NCBI RefSeq assembly: GCF_900314695.1
Contig: NZ_OMWD01000002.1
Location: 1-64,000, forward strand
Reading direction: 5' to 3'
Origin: an uncultured Methanobrevibacter sp.
GTDB taxonomy: Archaea; Methanobacteriota; Methanobacteria; Methanobacteriales; Methanobacteriaceae
Length of the DNA stretch: 64,000 nt
Shown: positions 53,476 through 62,070 of the stretch, piece by piece
Position numbering within the stretch: the stretch's first letter is position 1
Layout: every line of letters begins with the position of its first letter
Translations under genes and position numbers: made by a program
The notes under the pieces: model-generated
Told to the model about the DNA's origin: nothing
Seen by the model: only the letters and a program-made list of their open reading frames with translations
The model's database searches: none

Positions 53476-55078
53476 TTTTATCACTTTTTTTGTAAAATTG
53501 ATTGTATTTAAATACATTCTGTTTGCAGTTTCTGACACATCTTAAGCATCCAAGTCCTGAACACAAATCGCTTCTTAAACTGAATTCATTTTTCTTTAAG
53601 GATAATGCATTTTCCGGACAATTATTCACACATTCCATGCATGAAATGCAATCATCAAATGTTGTTTTCATGGTATTAGAAATGTCAATGCTTTTAATGG
53701 GTTTATCTCCAGCATCGGATATGTCCTTTTCAAATAATTTATGAATTTGGGGGTTTTCTTCAAGGGGAGGCATTTCCTGATATCCATATTTTGAAAGCCA
53801 TTCCTCATACTTTTCAAAGGGCAATCCCTCTTCATAAATCGCCAATTCCAGTGAATATATCTTTTCAAAAATTTCTGAAGTGGCAAGCATTATATGATTG
53901 TTTTCAATATCGTCAGCTATCTGTTGCAGTTCATCAAGAAGTTGCGGATTCAAAACAATGTCTTTAGCCATTGCAAGGGAAGTATTTCCAATTTGGAATA
54001 CTTCTGTTGAAGATGGTGGAATCTGACCTATTTTCATAGACTTCAATGCATCAACATAAAATCCTGATGCTCCAGCCATATAAACTGAATCAATTTCATC
54101 CAAATAAATATCCGAACTTTCAGCTAAAGTCAATTCAGCAGCTCTGAAAGCGCCCAAGGCTTTCCCTATATTGTTTATATCGTTTTCAGTTAAATAAATG
54201 TCATCCTGAAAGTAGATTTTTTCTTTGATTTTCCCGTTTTCAATGATTCCATCTTCTATTCCAAGGCAGAATGCTGCAATTACACCGGTTCCTGTTATTC
54301 CACAAGCGGTCATGTCACTTTTTTCAATGGAATCTCCATTGAGTGGATTTATCAAATCTCCATTTTGAACAAGCAAATCATCATCAAGGATTTTCATTCT
54401 CCAATTATTGCCTTCCTTTGCAATATCACAAATTGTATTTGGGGAAGCCAATCTTCCTTTTTCAATTGTCTGACCTTCAATTGCAGGTCCTGCAGCTGCT
54501 GAAGCGGTGTAAATTTCTCCTTCTACAATCAATGCCATTTCGGCATTTGTTCCAAAATCAATTATCAATGAATCCTCATCCTTATCAAGAGCTCCTGATT
54601 TATAAAGCATTGCCAGTGCGTCCGCTCCGATTTCATGCTTAATTGCAGGAGGGATATAAACGTAGGTATTTGGAGGAACGTCTAATCCAATTTCAGATGC
54701 ATTTATCTTTTTGGATTTTCTGGAAGGGGGTGTGATGTTTTGATTTTTCAGTGCATTTTTTCCCCAATAAGCCAAATCTCTTATTTCAATATTGTTGAAA
54801 AGAGATAATTGAATTGGATTCCCACAAACTGATAATCTTTCAACATTGTTAATATCTAAACTGTTAATGACTTTATTAATTGCATTAATTAATAATTTAT
54901 GGGCTTGATTCTGCCCAATATCAATAGCAAAATGCAAATGGTCAATTACATTTGCACCAGGTAAAGGATGTCTTAAAGTGATTGCTGTAGATATTGTTTT
55001 TTCAGTGGTTAAATCATAGCTTTGGGCTCTGATACCACTTGTTCCAATATCTATTGCAATTCCAGTATGTTCTGCCAT
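53465..55078 (-). CDS. ramA: Corrinoid-protein reductive activator, RamA-type
   Basis: 537 aa, the length of RamA. The ASKHA-type ATPase part shows GIAIDIGTSGIRAQSYD at the start, SLIIDFGTNAEMALIVEGEI and VYMAGASGFYVDALK. The C-terminal ~60 residues carry two ferredoxin-like 4Fe-4S motifs (CISCMECVNNCPENAL and CSGLGCLRCVRNC). RamA reduces inactive Co(II) corrinoid proteins to Co(I) at the expense of ATP. RamA was described for methylamine systems; here its place between mtaC and mtaA makes MtaC the obvious client. ATG 55078, 6 bp after mtaC. Confidence 0.9.
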   Translation of the reverse strand: MAEHTGIAIDIGTSGIRAQSYDLTTEKTISTAITLRHPLPGANVIDHLHFAIDIGQNQAHKLLINAINKVINSLDINNVERLSVCGNPIQLSLFNNIEIRDLAYWGKNALKNQNITPPSRKSKKINASEIGLDVPPNTYVYIPPAIKHEIGADALAMLYKSGALDKDEDSLIIDFGTNAEMALIVEGEIYTASAAAGPAIEGQTIEKGRLASPNTICDIAKEGNNWRMKILDDDLLVQNGDLINPLNGDSIEKSDMTACGITGTGVIAAFCLGIEDGIIENGKIKEKIYFQDDIYLTENDINNIGKALGAFRAAELTLAESSDIYLDEIDSVYMAGASGFYVDALKSMKIGQIPPSSTEVFQIGNTSLAMAKDIVLNPQLLDELQQIADDIENNHIMLATSEIFEKIYSLELAIYEEGLPFEKYEEWLSKYGYQEMPPLEENPQIHKLFEKDISDAGDKPIKSIDISNTMKTTFDDCISCMECVNNCPENALSLKKNEFSLRSDLCSGLGCLRCVRNCKQNVFKYNQFYKKSDKNEL

Positions 55079-55084
55079 ATTATC

Positions 55085-55912
55085 TTAGCTTGCATATTCT
55101 GATACGAACTCTCCGACAATATCACTATATTCTTTTCTTAAATCTTCCCAATTCTTATTGTCAGTTAGTATAGCGTCAGCTAATTTTGGTGTGTGGTATG
55201 CTTCTACACCATAAACTGTCATGTCCATTGTTTCAACGTAATCTTTTCTGACTGCTCCACCACCACATCCGATAGCCGGAACTTCAAGACCTGCTTCCTT
55301 AAGCGCTTCGACAACTTTAGGGAATGCGGTCATTGTTGTGGTCATGAGTGCCGTACCGGTCATGAATAATGGGTCATATTCTTTAACTGCTTCAACAACT
55401 CTTTGTGCTGCAACATCACGTCCTAAATCAATAGCTTCAAATCCTCCTGCTCTTAAAAACATTAAAATTAAGTTTTTACCTATGTCGTGGGGATCTCCTT
55501 CAGCTACAAAACATACTACAGTTCCTTTTGTATCACTTTTGCGACCAAGAACCTTTTCACATTCCTTAACACTTTCCATCATTGCATCTCCAGCAAGCAT
55601 CAAATCAGGCAAGAAATAAACTCCTTTTGTATATAATGTGCTCACTGCATCGATTCCTTTCATTAATGCATTATTGATTAGTTCGATTGGGGAATAACCT
55701 TCCTCAAGGGATTTTTTGACATCTTTCAATGCGTTAATCTTATCTTCGTATAGTATTTCTAAAGCTATTTTTCTGAATGGTTCTTCTGTTGGTAAAATTT
55801 CTTTTACTTCAGGATAGTCTTCTGCTTTCATTGCAGCTCCTTCAGCGACAACATTGTATCGAATAGCAATTTTATCTTGTGTTATTTTATCTTCCAAATC
55901 TTTATAACTCAT
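55085..55912 (-). CDS. mtaC: Methanol corrinoid protein
   Basis: 275 aa. An N-terminal helical cap (about 60-140) is followed by the B12-binding Rossmann domain with DXHXXG in EGDPHDIGKNLI (about 151-162), whose His is the lower cobalt ligand, then GTALMTTTMTAFPKVVEAL and GCGGGAVRKDYVE. Carries the methyl group from MtaB to MtaA. Starts ATG 55912, 11 bp after mtaB; Shine-Dalgarno GAGGGATT. Confidence 0.94.
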   Translation of the reverse strand: MSYKDLEDKITQDKIAIRYNVVAEGAAMKAEDYPEVKEILPTEEPFRKIALEILYEDKINALKDVKKSLEEGYSPIELINNALMKGIDAVSTLYTKGVYFLPDLMLAGDAMMESVKECEKVLGRKSDTKGTVVCFVAEGDPHDIGKNLILMFLRAGGFEAIDLGRDVAAQRVVEAVKEYDPLFMTGTALMTTTMTAFPKVVEALKEAGLEVPAIGCGGGAVRKDYVETMDMTVYGVEAYHTPKLADAILTDNKNWEDLRKEYSDIVGEFVSEYAS

Positions 55913-55923
55913 TTCAATCCCTC

Positions 55924-57309
55924 TTATAATTCATAATTTTTAGGGTCGAAATCTTCAACTTTACGATCGTATCTTCTTACGCTACGTTTAATAAATTTAG
56001 ATGAGTCATCTGGCAATTTATTAAATGTTCTAATTGCGCTATTTAAGCTGTCTTGTTCAAATCTTGTTAACTGTATCTTTTTAGCTTCAACTGCTTCAGT
56101 AATGATTTTTCCAACTTCCAATGCAGCTGCAATGCTTCTTTGATATGGATCGTCTCCGTATTCTACTATCGCTTCACCTATTCTATATGCATTGTCATAT
56201 GCCAATATTAATGCCTGCGGGTCTCTGTATTTGTCAGTTAGAGTGTATAAATCTCTTAAAGTTTTATCTTCACCAGTTTGGATTGCTGTATTCATTAATG
56301 CAGCTTCAAATCCAGTTGCCTGAAGCCATACTTCTGGAGTTGTTCCGCCCATTTCTTCTCTGTGGTAAACGGATTCATTACTCCAGCAATCACAGATTCC
56401 TGCAATCAGGTTACCCATCAGGTCGGAGTGTGCACAAACTGCATTTTTACCTTCTGTTGCAATTGGGACTCCACTGATGGATTTGACTATTGGATTTTCA
56501 TATCCGCAATCTTTTAAAGGTCCTTTTGCACCACATTCAACAGCAACTAAACTGTTTGCTCCACCAATTCCTCTTGCAATTGCCGCTAAGGTATGTGAAC
56601 AATCTTTGTCAAGCAATCCTCCAGCTAAAAACATTGCAGTATTGGATTGTGAACAGTTGGTGTCTCCTCCAGGAATTACTTTGTGCTTGTTACAGATTTT
56701 TACAATCTCTTCCCACATGAATTCCATATCTATGCTTCCTAAAACACCAATACCAAATAGTATTGCTCTTGGATCTCCTCTTGAAATACCGTAATCTGAA
56801 ACAGATTTTCCTCCGGTAGTTTCAATACATATTATTGATGCACCATTTTCACAGCATTGTTCGATGGATTCCATCACATTTTGGTATTGTTCTGAAGTTC
56901 TATAGTTTGAGCCTTTTTCTTCATCCCTTATGTCTGCAGGGGTTGCTTTAAGGGCTACCTTAATTCCATATTCATCATGGAACTTTTCTAGAACTTCCAC
57001 TTGTGCCTGGGTACATGCACCAGCCCATTCCGGGTTTGCGGTTTGTTGAGCAATGTGTTCCTGTTCAATGATAAATGATGGAAGACCAATATTTAAAGCT
57101 CTTTGGCATGCGCTTATTGTTATGTTTCTGCATTCTGCAACCATACTTTCCATGGAATTTTCACTGCCTTCTTTAGGGGCTACTTTTATTATCGGGTTTA
57201 CATATCCTGCTCCAATTTCCATATCATATTTTGTTTTTACAGGATGTTTTGCAAATCCAAAAACCATGTCGTCTGGACTTTCATATTCCATTTTTGTAAA
57301 TCGTTTCAT
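55924..57309 (-). CDS. mtaB: Methanol:corrinoid methyltransferase
   Basis: 461-aa zinc enzyme that splits methanol and methylates MtaC. Length and sequence are those of MtaB: KRFTKMEYESPDDMVFGFAK start, zinc-site region IPGGDTNCSQSNTAMFLAGG (Cys about 220) and ECGAKGPLKDCGYENPIVK (Cys about 269). Together with MtaC and MtaA it allows H2-dependent methanol reduction to methane. ATG 57309 follows AGGTGATTG. Promoter TATA box about 40 bp upstream. First gene of the mtaB-mtaC-ramA-mtaA operon. Confidence 0.95.
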   Translation of the reverse strand: MKRFTKMEYESPDDMVFGFAKHPVKTKYDMEIGAGYVNPIIKVAPKEGSENSMESMVAECRNITISACQRALNIGLPSFIIEQEHIAQQTANPEWAGACTQAQVEVLEKFHDEYGIKVALKATPADIRDEEKGSNYRTSEQYQNVMESIEQCCENGASIICIETTGGKSVSDYGISRGDPRAILFGIGVLGSIDMEFMWEEIVKICNKHKVIPGGDTNCSQSNTAMFLAGGLLDKDCSHTLAAIARGIGGANSLVAVECGAKGPLKDCGYENPIVKSISGVPIATEGKNAVCAHSDLMGNLIAGICDCWSNESVYHREEMGGTTPEVWLQATGFEAALMNTAIQTGEDKTLRDLYTLTDKYRDPQALILAYDNAYRIGEAIVEYGDDPYQRSIAAALEVGKIITEAVEAKKIQLTRFEQDSLNSAIRTFNKLPDDSSKFIKRSVRRYDRKVEDFDPKNYEL

Positions 57310-57342
57310 ACAATCACCTACAGTTAATTAAAAGTAATTTCT

Positions 57343-57360
57343 TATAGTATATAAAAGGGG
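57343..57360 (-). promoter_or_regulatory. TATA/BRE promoter of mtaB operon
   Basis: On the minus strand CCCCTTTTATATACTATAAG (57341-57360) gives a TATA box about 40 bp upstream of the ATG, so the leader would be only ~10-20 nt. Upstream, 57361-57680 is AT-rich with no gene or other element recognised. Confidence 0.6.
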
Positions 57361-57688
57361 TTGATTTTTCAAGTATGGTTGATATTTTTTTAGAATATTG
57401 GTGTGTCATATATTTCTTATTTTTCCTTGTTTTTTTAAAATAGTGGTTAAAAATAATATTAATTTTAAAAAATAGTTTTTATAAGGTTTTTTAGGATTTT
57501 ATTTGATTTTATTGATTTTCGTTAAAACAATTGCCCATATAAAATCTATTTGAAATTTTTTAAAATATGTTTAAAAAATAAAGTGTACTTGATAATGTTG
57601 TTCTTTTAAATCCAAAAGTTCAAGCTAGAGGATTATATTTAAATTCAAAATAAGGGAAATTTGTGGGGAAATTAAAACTAAAAATTAG

Positions 57689-57715
57689 AGTACTGGAGGT
57701 GCTTGCTCCAGTACT
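57689..57715 (-). terminator. Perfect 10-bp hairpin after mtrH
   Basis: AGTACTGGAG (57689-57698) and CTCCAGTACT (57706-57715) pair perfectly around a 7-nt loop. It lies ~90 bp downstream of the mtrH stop. Read on the minus strand it is followed by CTAATTTTTAGTTTT, as expected for a terminator. An attenuator-type role toward mtaB is possible. Confidence 0.6.
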
Positions 57716-57803
57716 TATTTGGTATTATACTTTTATGTTAAGATTTGTTAATGGATATTGAACAAATCTTCATTGAGGTTTGAAAATGTATTAACAAATG
57801 ATA

Positions 57804-58742
57804 TTATACTAATTTGTTCATAGGGTGATAATCAACAGGTTCGGTTCCTAAAGGTTTTGCAGCTTCGGATATGAACATGTCTGTTTGAGCTACTGCTGGA
57901 AATGCTATGCTTGCATTTTCGATTGGTCCGAAAAGAACAAAGTCTCCTGCACACATTACTTGCACGATATTTGCACCAATATCACAAACAGTAAATGCAG
58001 TTTTGTTTCCTGCTTTTTTGTATTCTCTTAACCAGTCCCATGCGGATGGTACGTTGTGAATTCCTGATCCCACTGGATATCCCCATTTCGCTTTTTCAGC
58101 AAATGAAGTTCTCGCAGCGATACCTGCTCCCTGACCTAAAGGTGTAACTGCTGTATCCATCATGAATCTGTCAATTCCACATTCTGCAGCTACTTCAAGT
58201 AAACCTTTTTCGTATGCACCATCATCTCCATCTTCCCACATTGCCATTTTACCTTCAACGGTAGCATTCATTGGGTTGAATCCTAAAATAATTGAAGCAG
58301 AAATGTCTGTTTCAGCAAGTGCATCTAACTCGGATTTGTCTGCAGCCATGTTGATTGAATTATATATTGCTCTTTCTGTTAATCCGGTTTCATCAGCGTA
58401 CTGTGCACCAGCAACTCTTGCATCACCGGATGTTGAATCTATAAGGAAGGGAGCATCACAAATCTCTCCAATATATTCAATATATTTTGGAAGTGCTTCC
58501 ACTGTTTGTCCGAAAACTTGTACAATGTATGGATTACCGGTTACGTCGGAAATGGATGCCATATCATTTACTAATTGTTCTGCTCTATCTTTATCGAAAT
58601 CTCCTGTTAATTCATCGTTAAGAATGTTGTGTCCACCATAGAATATTGTTCCTGCTAACACAGTAGGATATTCTCCAGGCTGACCACCCATTTTGACTCC
58701 TGCGAAGTCAAAAACTTCTTGTTCTTTATCAAATTTAAACAT
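57804..58742 (-). CDS. mtrH: Stand-alone MtrH (methyl-H4MPT methyltransferase subunit H)
   Basis: 312 aa, full-length homologue of MtrH, the subunit that transfers methyl groups between tetrahydromethanopterin and the corrinoid of the Mtr complex. Recognised from FKFDKEQEVFDFAGVKMGGQ, GTIFYGGHNILNDELTGDFD and NVPSAWDWLREYKKAG. No other mtr gene is near, so this is not the mtrEDCBAFGH operon copy. Lying 494 bp upstream of mtaB in the same direction, it probably moves methyl groups between MtaC and H4MPT, for oxidation or biosynthesis. That is inference from context. It has its own promoter with an inverted repeat. Confidence 0.92.
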   Translation of the reverse strand: MFKFDKEQEVFDFAGVKMGGQPGEYPTVLAGTIFYGGHNILNDELTGDFDKDRAEQLVNDMASISDVTGNPYIVQVFGQTVEALPKYIEYIGEICDAPFLIDSTSGDARVAGAQYADETGLTERAIYNSINMAADKSELDALAETDISASIILGFNPMNATVEGKMAMWEDGDDGAYEKGLLEVAAECGIDRFMMDTAVTPLGQGAGIAARTSFAEKAKWGYPVGSGIHNVPSAWDWLREYKKAGNKTAFTVCDIGANIVQVMCAGDFVLFGPIENASIAFPAVAQTDMFISEAAKPLGTEPVDYHPMNKLV

Positions 58743-58764
58743 TTAATTTAACCTCGTTTATTAT

Positions 58765-58842
58765 GACTTAACTTATTCATTTTAACTTTATAAAAATTCA
58801 AGTTAAGTCTAACTTATTATATTTATTTAGGTATATATAAAC
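58765..58842 (-). promoter_or_regulatory. mtrH promoter with 10-bp inverted repeat
   Basis: GACTTAACTT (58765-58774) and AAGTTAAGTC (58800-58809) are perfect inverted repeats 25 bp apart, with further TTAACTT-like half-sites between and beside them (about 58781 and 58811). The TATA element TTATATATA (minus strand, about 58832-58841) lies just upstream, so the repeat covers the start site and leader, an operator position. Confidence 0.6.
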
Positions 58843-59239
58843 TTATCTGAAAATTTTATAATATTTTTAAAAAGTTTTAGTTAACTGTTTAATAGTTAAA
58901 ATATATCTTGTAGTGCCTTATTTTTGACAGATATTTATTACATATAAAGTATACTTGATAATAAGTTCATTTTATCTTTATTTTTGAAATCGCATCATAA
59001 AATCTAAAAATAATTAATTGTCCATATTTAATCATGATTATTTTCTAAATTCGATGATTTAATCAATAATTTATAAAATAACCTATTTGGGTTTATATTA
59101 ATTAAAATGGAATGTTTAAATTTATAAAAAATATATTTTAAAACATTAAAAAATTAGTATGCAAAAAATAATTGAATAAAATTAATATGGGTTTTGGATA
59201 TTGGAAAAAAACAATGTGAAAATCCGTAAAAAGCAAAAT
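58843..59239. other. Intergenic AT-rich region
   Basis: About 400 bp upstream of the mtrH promoter and downstream of the tyrS cluster. A TTAACTGTTTAATAGTTAA imperfect inverted repeat lies at about 58880-58898. No gene or RNA recognised. Confidence 0.4.
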
Positions 59240-59279
59240 ATGGTTTAAAAAATAAGTAAGTGGAGAAATCTATTCTCCG
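59240..59279 (-). terminator. Hairpin terminator overlapping stop of 59270-59479
   Basis: GGAGAA (59262-59267) and TTCTCC (59273-59278) form a 6-bp stem around the TAG stop (minus strand). On the minus strand it is followed by ACTTACTTATTTTTTAAACC. Ends the nmd3-tyrS cluster. Confidence 0.6.
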
Positions 59280-59479
59280 GATAATTCTTTTAGTCTTTCA
59301 CGAATGGCATTTTCTAAAAATTCTCTTGTTTTTACAAGTTCATCATATTCTCCGATTATTTTTGGTCCGAATTCGGTTTGTTCCAATTTGATGTCGAATT
59401 TTTCAAAAGCATGTGCAAGCATTTGTTCGCCAACGCCATTCGGTATACCCATTTCAAATTCTTCTTTTTCTTCAGCCAT
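59270..59479 (-). CDS. Small acidic protein coupled to tyrS
   Basis: 69 aa, charged, no membrane segment. MGIPNGVGEQMLAHAFEKFD and FGPKIIGEYDELVKTREFLE suggest two helices around a beta hairpin, but I know no family. Its ATG follows the tyrS stop without a gap, and GGAGGAG lies inside the end of tyrS, so it is translationally coupled. A role connected with the tRNA synthetase or translation is only a guess from position. Confidence 0.75.
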   Translation of the reverse strand: MAEEKEEFEMGIPNGVGEQMLAHAFEKFDIKLEQTEFGPKIIGEYDELVKTREFLENAIRERLKELSGE

Positions 59480-60442
59480 TTAGTTCTCCTCCATGTATTC
59501 TCTTACCGGAGCAAAGAATTCAATTAAGAAATCTTTAATTCCATTTTTTAAATCCATTGGATGTAAATTGCCTTCACTAAAGTCCTTGATTAATTCGTCG
59601 TGGCTTAATTCAATGTCTCCACCGAATTTTTCAGGTCTTTTAATAAGTAATTTCTCTTGATTAGGGAACACAAATGTTTCTGCTATTTCAATCATTGGAT
59701 TTCCTTCAATTTCTCCTTGAGGACAGAAACTTTTCTTGATTTTTTTAGTGATTTCTTCAACACTGTCATCCACCGCAATGTAGTTTCCTTTACTTGAAGA
59801 CATTTTGGCATCACCGTCAAGACCATGCAATAATGGTGTGTGGATACAGACTGGTACGTTTTCACCTATCTTTTCTAGATTTTCACGTGCCAACATTTGG
59901 ATTTTTCTCTGTTCCATACCTCCGAGGGCAACATCAACTTCTAATGCAGCCATATCTACGGTTTGCATGATTGGATAAATAACACTGGCTACTTTTGGAT
60001 TGTCATCTGCACGACTTACTTGATCCATACTTCTTCTAGCTCTTTTCAAAGTAGTCATTGTAGCTAATTGATAAACTTTATCAGTATAATCCCCTTCAAG
60101 TTGGAAAGATGAACCTAAAACATATTCTGTTGTTTCATCAAGCCCTAATGCCTGGAAACATTTTTTGTTGTATTCAGCAGTTTCTGCAATTTCTTCAACA
60201 GTTCCTTTTCCATTTAAAAATGCATGATAATCCGCAAGAAGGATTTTAATTTTAAAACCAAATTTTTGTAATTGTTTTAGCTTTTGTACAGTTACCGCAT
60301 GTCCTAAATGGATTTTTCCTGAAGGTTCATAACCTGTATAAGCTATAGGCTGTTCTTTTTTTAGAACTTCTTTCAATTCTTCTGTGTCTATAACTTCCAA
60401 GGTTCCATTTTCGATTAACTGAATTTTTTCTTCAATATTCAT
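59480..60442 (-). CDS. tyrS: Tyrosyl-tRNA synthetase
   Basis: 320 aa, archaeal class I TyrRS. HIGH-type motif in YEPSGKIHLGHAVTVQKL (about 38-55) and KMSSSKGNYIAVDD (KMSKS equivalent, about 205-218); ADYHAFLNGKG and GGMEQRK are tyrosine-pocket segments. ATG 60442 follows AAGTGATAAA. 8 bp after nmd3, likely one transcript. Confidence 0.96.
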   Translation of the reverse strand: MNIEEKIQLIENGTLEVIDTEELKEVLKKEQPIAYTGYEPSGKIHLGHAVTVQKLKQLQKFGFKIKILLADYHAFLNGKGTVEEIAETAEYNKKCFQALGLDETTEYVLGSSFQLEGDYTDKVYQLATMTTLKRARRSMDQVSRADDNPKVASVIYPIMQTVDMAALEVDVALGGMEQRKIQMLARENLEKIGENVPVCIHTPLLHGLDGDAKMSSSKGNYIAVDDSVEEITKKIKKSFCPQGEIEGNPMIEIAETFVFPNQEKLLIKRPEKFGGDIELSHDELIKDFSEGNLHPMDLKNGIKDFLIEFFAPVREYMEEN

Positions 60443-60450
60443 TTTATCAC

Positions 60451-61494
60451 TTAATTTAATAAATAAATGTTATTGTTAATTCTGATGAGTTTTACTTCTT
60501 CTCCAACATTGATTTCATTGTATTCTTCTTTCATATCCAAATCTACTGTGGAATAATCAATTGGATCTAAAATCTGTATAAATTGTGGGGATTTTGAAAT
60601 TACTGTTGCAGTTTCAATTTCTTCGGATTTCTTAACAAGCTTAATGTCTTCCATATTTTTCATTGGAATATTATGCTTTTTGTTGGTCTTGATATTCATT
60701 CCGACAAAGCTATTTTTACTAACGCTGGTTATTTGGATTATTTTATTTTCATATTCTATAAAATCATCAATTTCAGCTTCAGGAATTCTGACTGAAATCC
60801 AAATTCTATAAAGGCCTTTTCCTGTCGACTTGTCTTCGCTGATTAATCTTGGAGATTCTTTTACAACTCCTCCAAATTCGTCGGTTAGTGCTTCAGCTAC
60901 TTTACGACCTGATTTCAATGAACCAATGTAGTAATCATATCCTTCTTTTAGTTTGGCAATTTGAGGACAATATGCAAGCTTGTCTTTTTTACTTTGCTTT
61001 ATTAAAGTTCTCTCAACAACTTCATCAGCTTTTGAATACTCTTCATTCTTTATTTCTCTGTTGTCGGCTCTGAATTGAATAACAGATTCGTAATATCCTG
61101 CCTGTAATTTACTGCAAGTTGGGCAAACTGTTTTTAATATTTTCACTTCAGTGTCATGAGTTTCTTCAATTTGGGTGTCATAAACTTCTCCAACAACTTC
61201 CACATAACAACTGGCAATTGTACCTTTCATTTGGTCAATTTCAAGGTTGATTATTTCGTTTTCAACTTCGTCGTCTATTTGTATATTGCGTTCAAGTGCC
61301 CTATATATGATTTCTTCTTCTGGAATGTTTTCTTCACTCCATTTGCCTTCTTCGAGTTTGCTGTTACAATGGCTGCAAATCTGAACTTCTATGCGTTCAG
61401 GTATTTCTATCATCTGAAAATCTTTTAAAAAACAGTCTATGCAGATGTTTCCAACCATCTTTTTTTCAGTACTTCCGCACTCTACACAAAACAT
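60451..61494 (-). CDS. nmd3: Archaeal Nmd3 homologue
   Basis: 347 aa. N-terminal treble-clef zinc motifs FCVECGSTE...CIDC (residues 3-21), QICSHCNSK (about 37-45) and TVCPTCSKLQAGYYES (about 123-138) with the downstream IQFRADNRE are the Nmd3 signature. In eukaryotes Nmd3 is the 60S export adaptor. The archaeal protein is presumed to act in large-subunit maturation. Between aIF2-beta (33 bp upstream) and tyrS (8 bp downstream): a translation-related cluster. Confidence 0.92.
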   Translation of the reverse strand: MFCVECGSTEKKMVGNICIDCFLKDFQMIEIPERIEVQICSHCNSKLEEGKWSEENIPEEEIIYRALERNIQIDDEVENEIINLEIDQMKGTIASCYVEVVGEVYDTQIEETHDTEVKILKTVCPTCSKLQAGYYESVIQFRADNREIKNEEYSKADEVVERTLIKQSKKDKLAYCPQIAKLKEGYDYYIGSLKSGRKVAEALTDEFGGVVKESPRLISEDKSTGKGLYRIWISVRIPEAEIDDFIEYENKIIQITSVSKNSFVGMNIKTNKKHNIPMKNMEDIKLVKKSEEIETATVISKSPQFIQILDPIDYSTVDLDMKEEYNEINVGEEVKLIRINNNIYLLN

Positions 61495-61527
61495 AATATC
61501 GATAAAAAATAAGTAAAAAAGGTAAAA

Positions 61528-61935
61528 TTATAATGTTTTTAAAGGTGCTGTTGCACCGCATGCAGCACATTTAAGTAAGAATATTCTACCTTCTCTGATA
61601 ATTCTGGTATCTGGTCTGTTACATTCATGGCAAATAACATATTTGTCCACATAATCTTCGATTCTTTCATTGATTAAGTAATGGGTAAATTTACCTTGTA
61701 ATATTGCTCTTTGACCTTCAATATTTCCAGCAGTACCTAATTCTCTCATTAAAAATTTCAATAAGTGTTGTGGGTCTCTGTTTAAGCCTTCTGCAACATC
61801 TTTAAAGTTTTTAATGAATGTTCTATTACCTTGGATATCTGAATAAGCTTTAGGAATTTTAAATCTTTTGTGTTCAAATACTTCTGGAGGTAATTGGTCT
61901 ATTGCTCTTTCTAATAAATCTTCGTATTTATCCAT
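61528..61935 (-). CDS. eif2b: Translation initiation factor 2, beta subunit
   Basis: 135 aa. Core alpha-beta domain (NRTFIKNFKDVAEGLNRDPQ; LLKFLMRELGTAGNIEGQRA) and C-terminal zinc ribbon (ICHECNRPDTR; LLKCAACGATAPL). Part of the aIF2 heterotrimer that brings initiator tRNA to the ribosome. ATG 61935 follows GGAGAGAT. First gene of the aIF2-beta/nmd3/tyrS cluster. Confidence 0.97.
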   Translation of the reverse strand: MDKYEDLLERAIDQLPPEVFEHKRFKIPKAYSDIQGNRTFIKNFKDVAEGLNRDPQHLLKFLMRELGTAGNIEGQRAILQGKFTHYLINERIEDYVDKYVICHECNRPDTRIIREGRIFLLKCAACGATAPLKTL

Positions 61936-62029
61936 ATTATCTCTCCGTGAAAATTAGTATAAGTATAATATATTAAATTTTATTTTAATCATTTATTAAT
62001 GTATTGTTATATTTAAAAAATTTGATAAA

Positions 62030-62070
62030 AAAAGTAAAAAAATAAAAAGTTTGAGAGTTAGGATACTCTC
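62030..62070 (-). terminator. Hairpin terminator overlapping the MCM stop
   Basis: GAGAGT (62053-62058) pairs with ACTCTC (62065-62070) around the TAA stop. On the minus strand the run AACTTTTTATTTTTTTAC follows. Confidence 0.65.
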
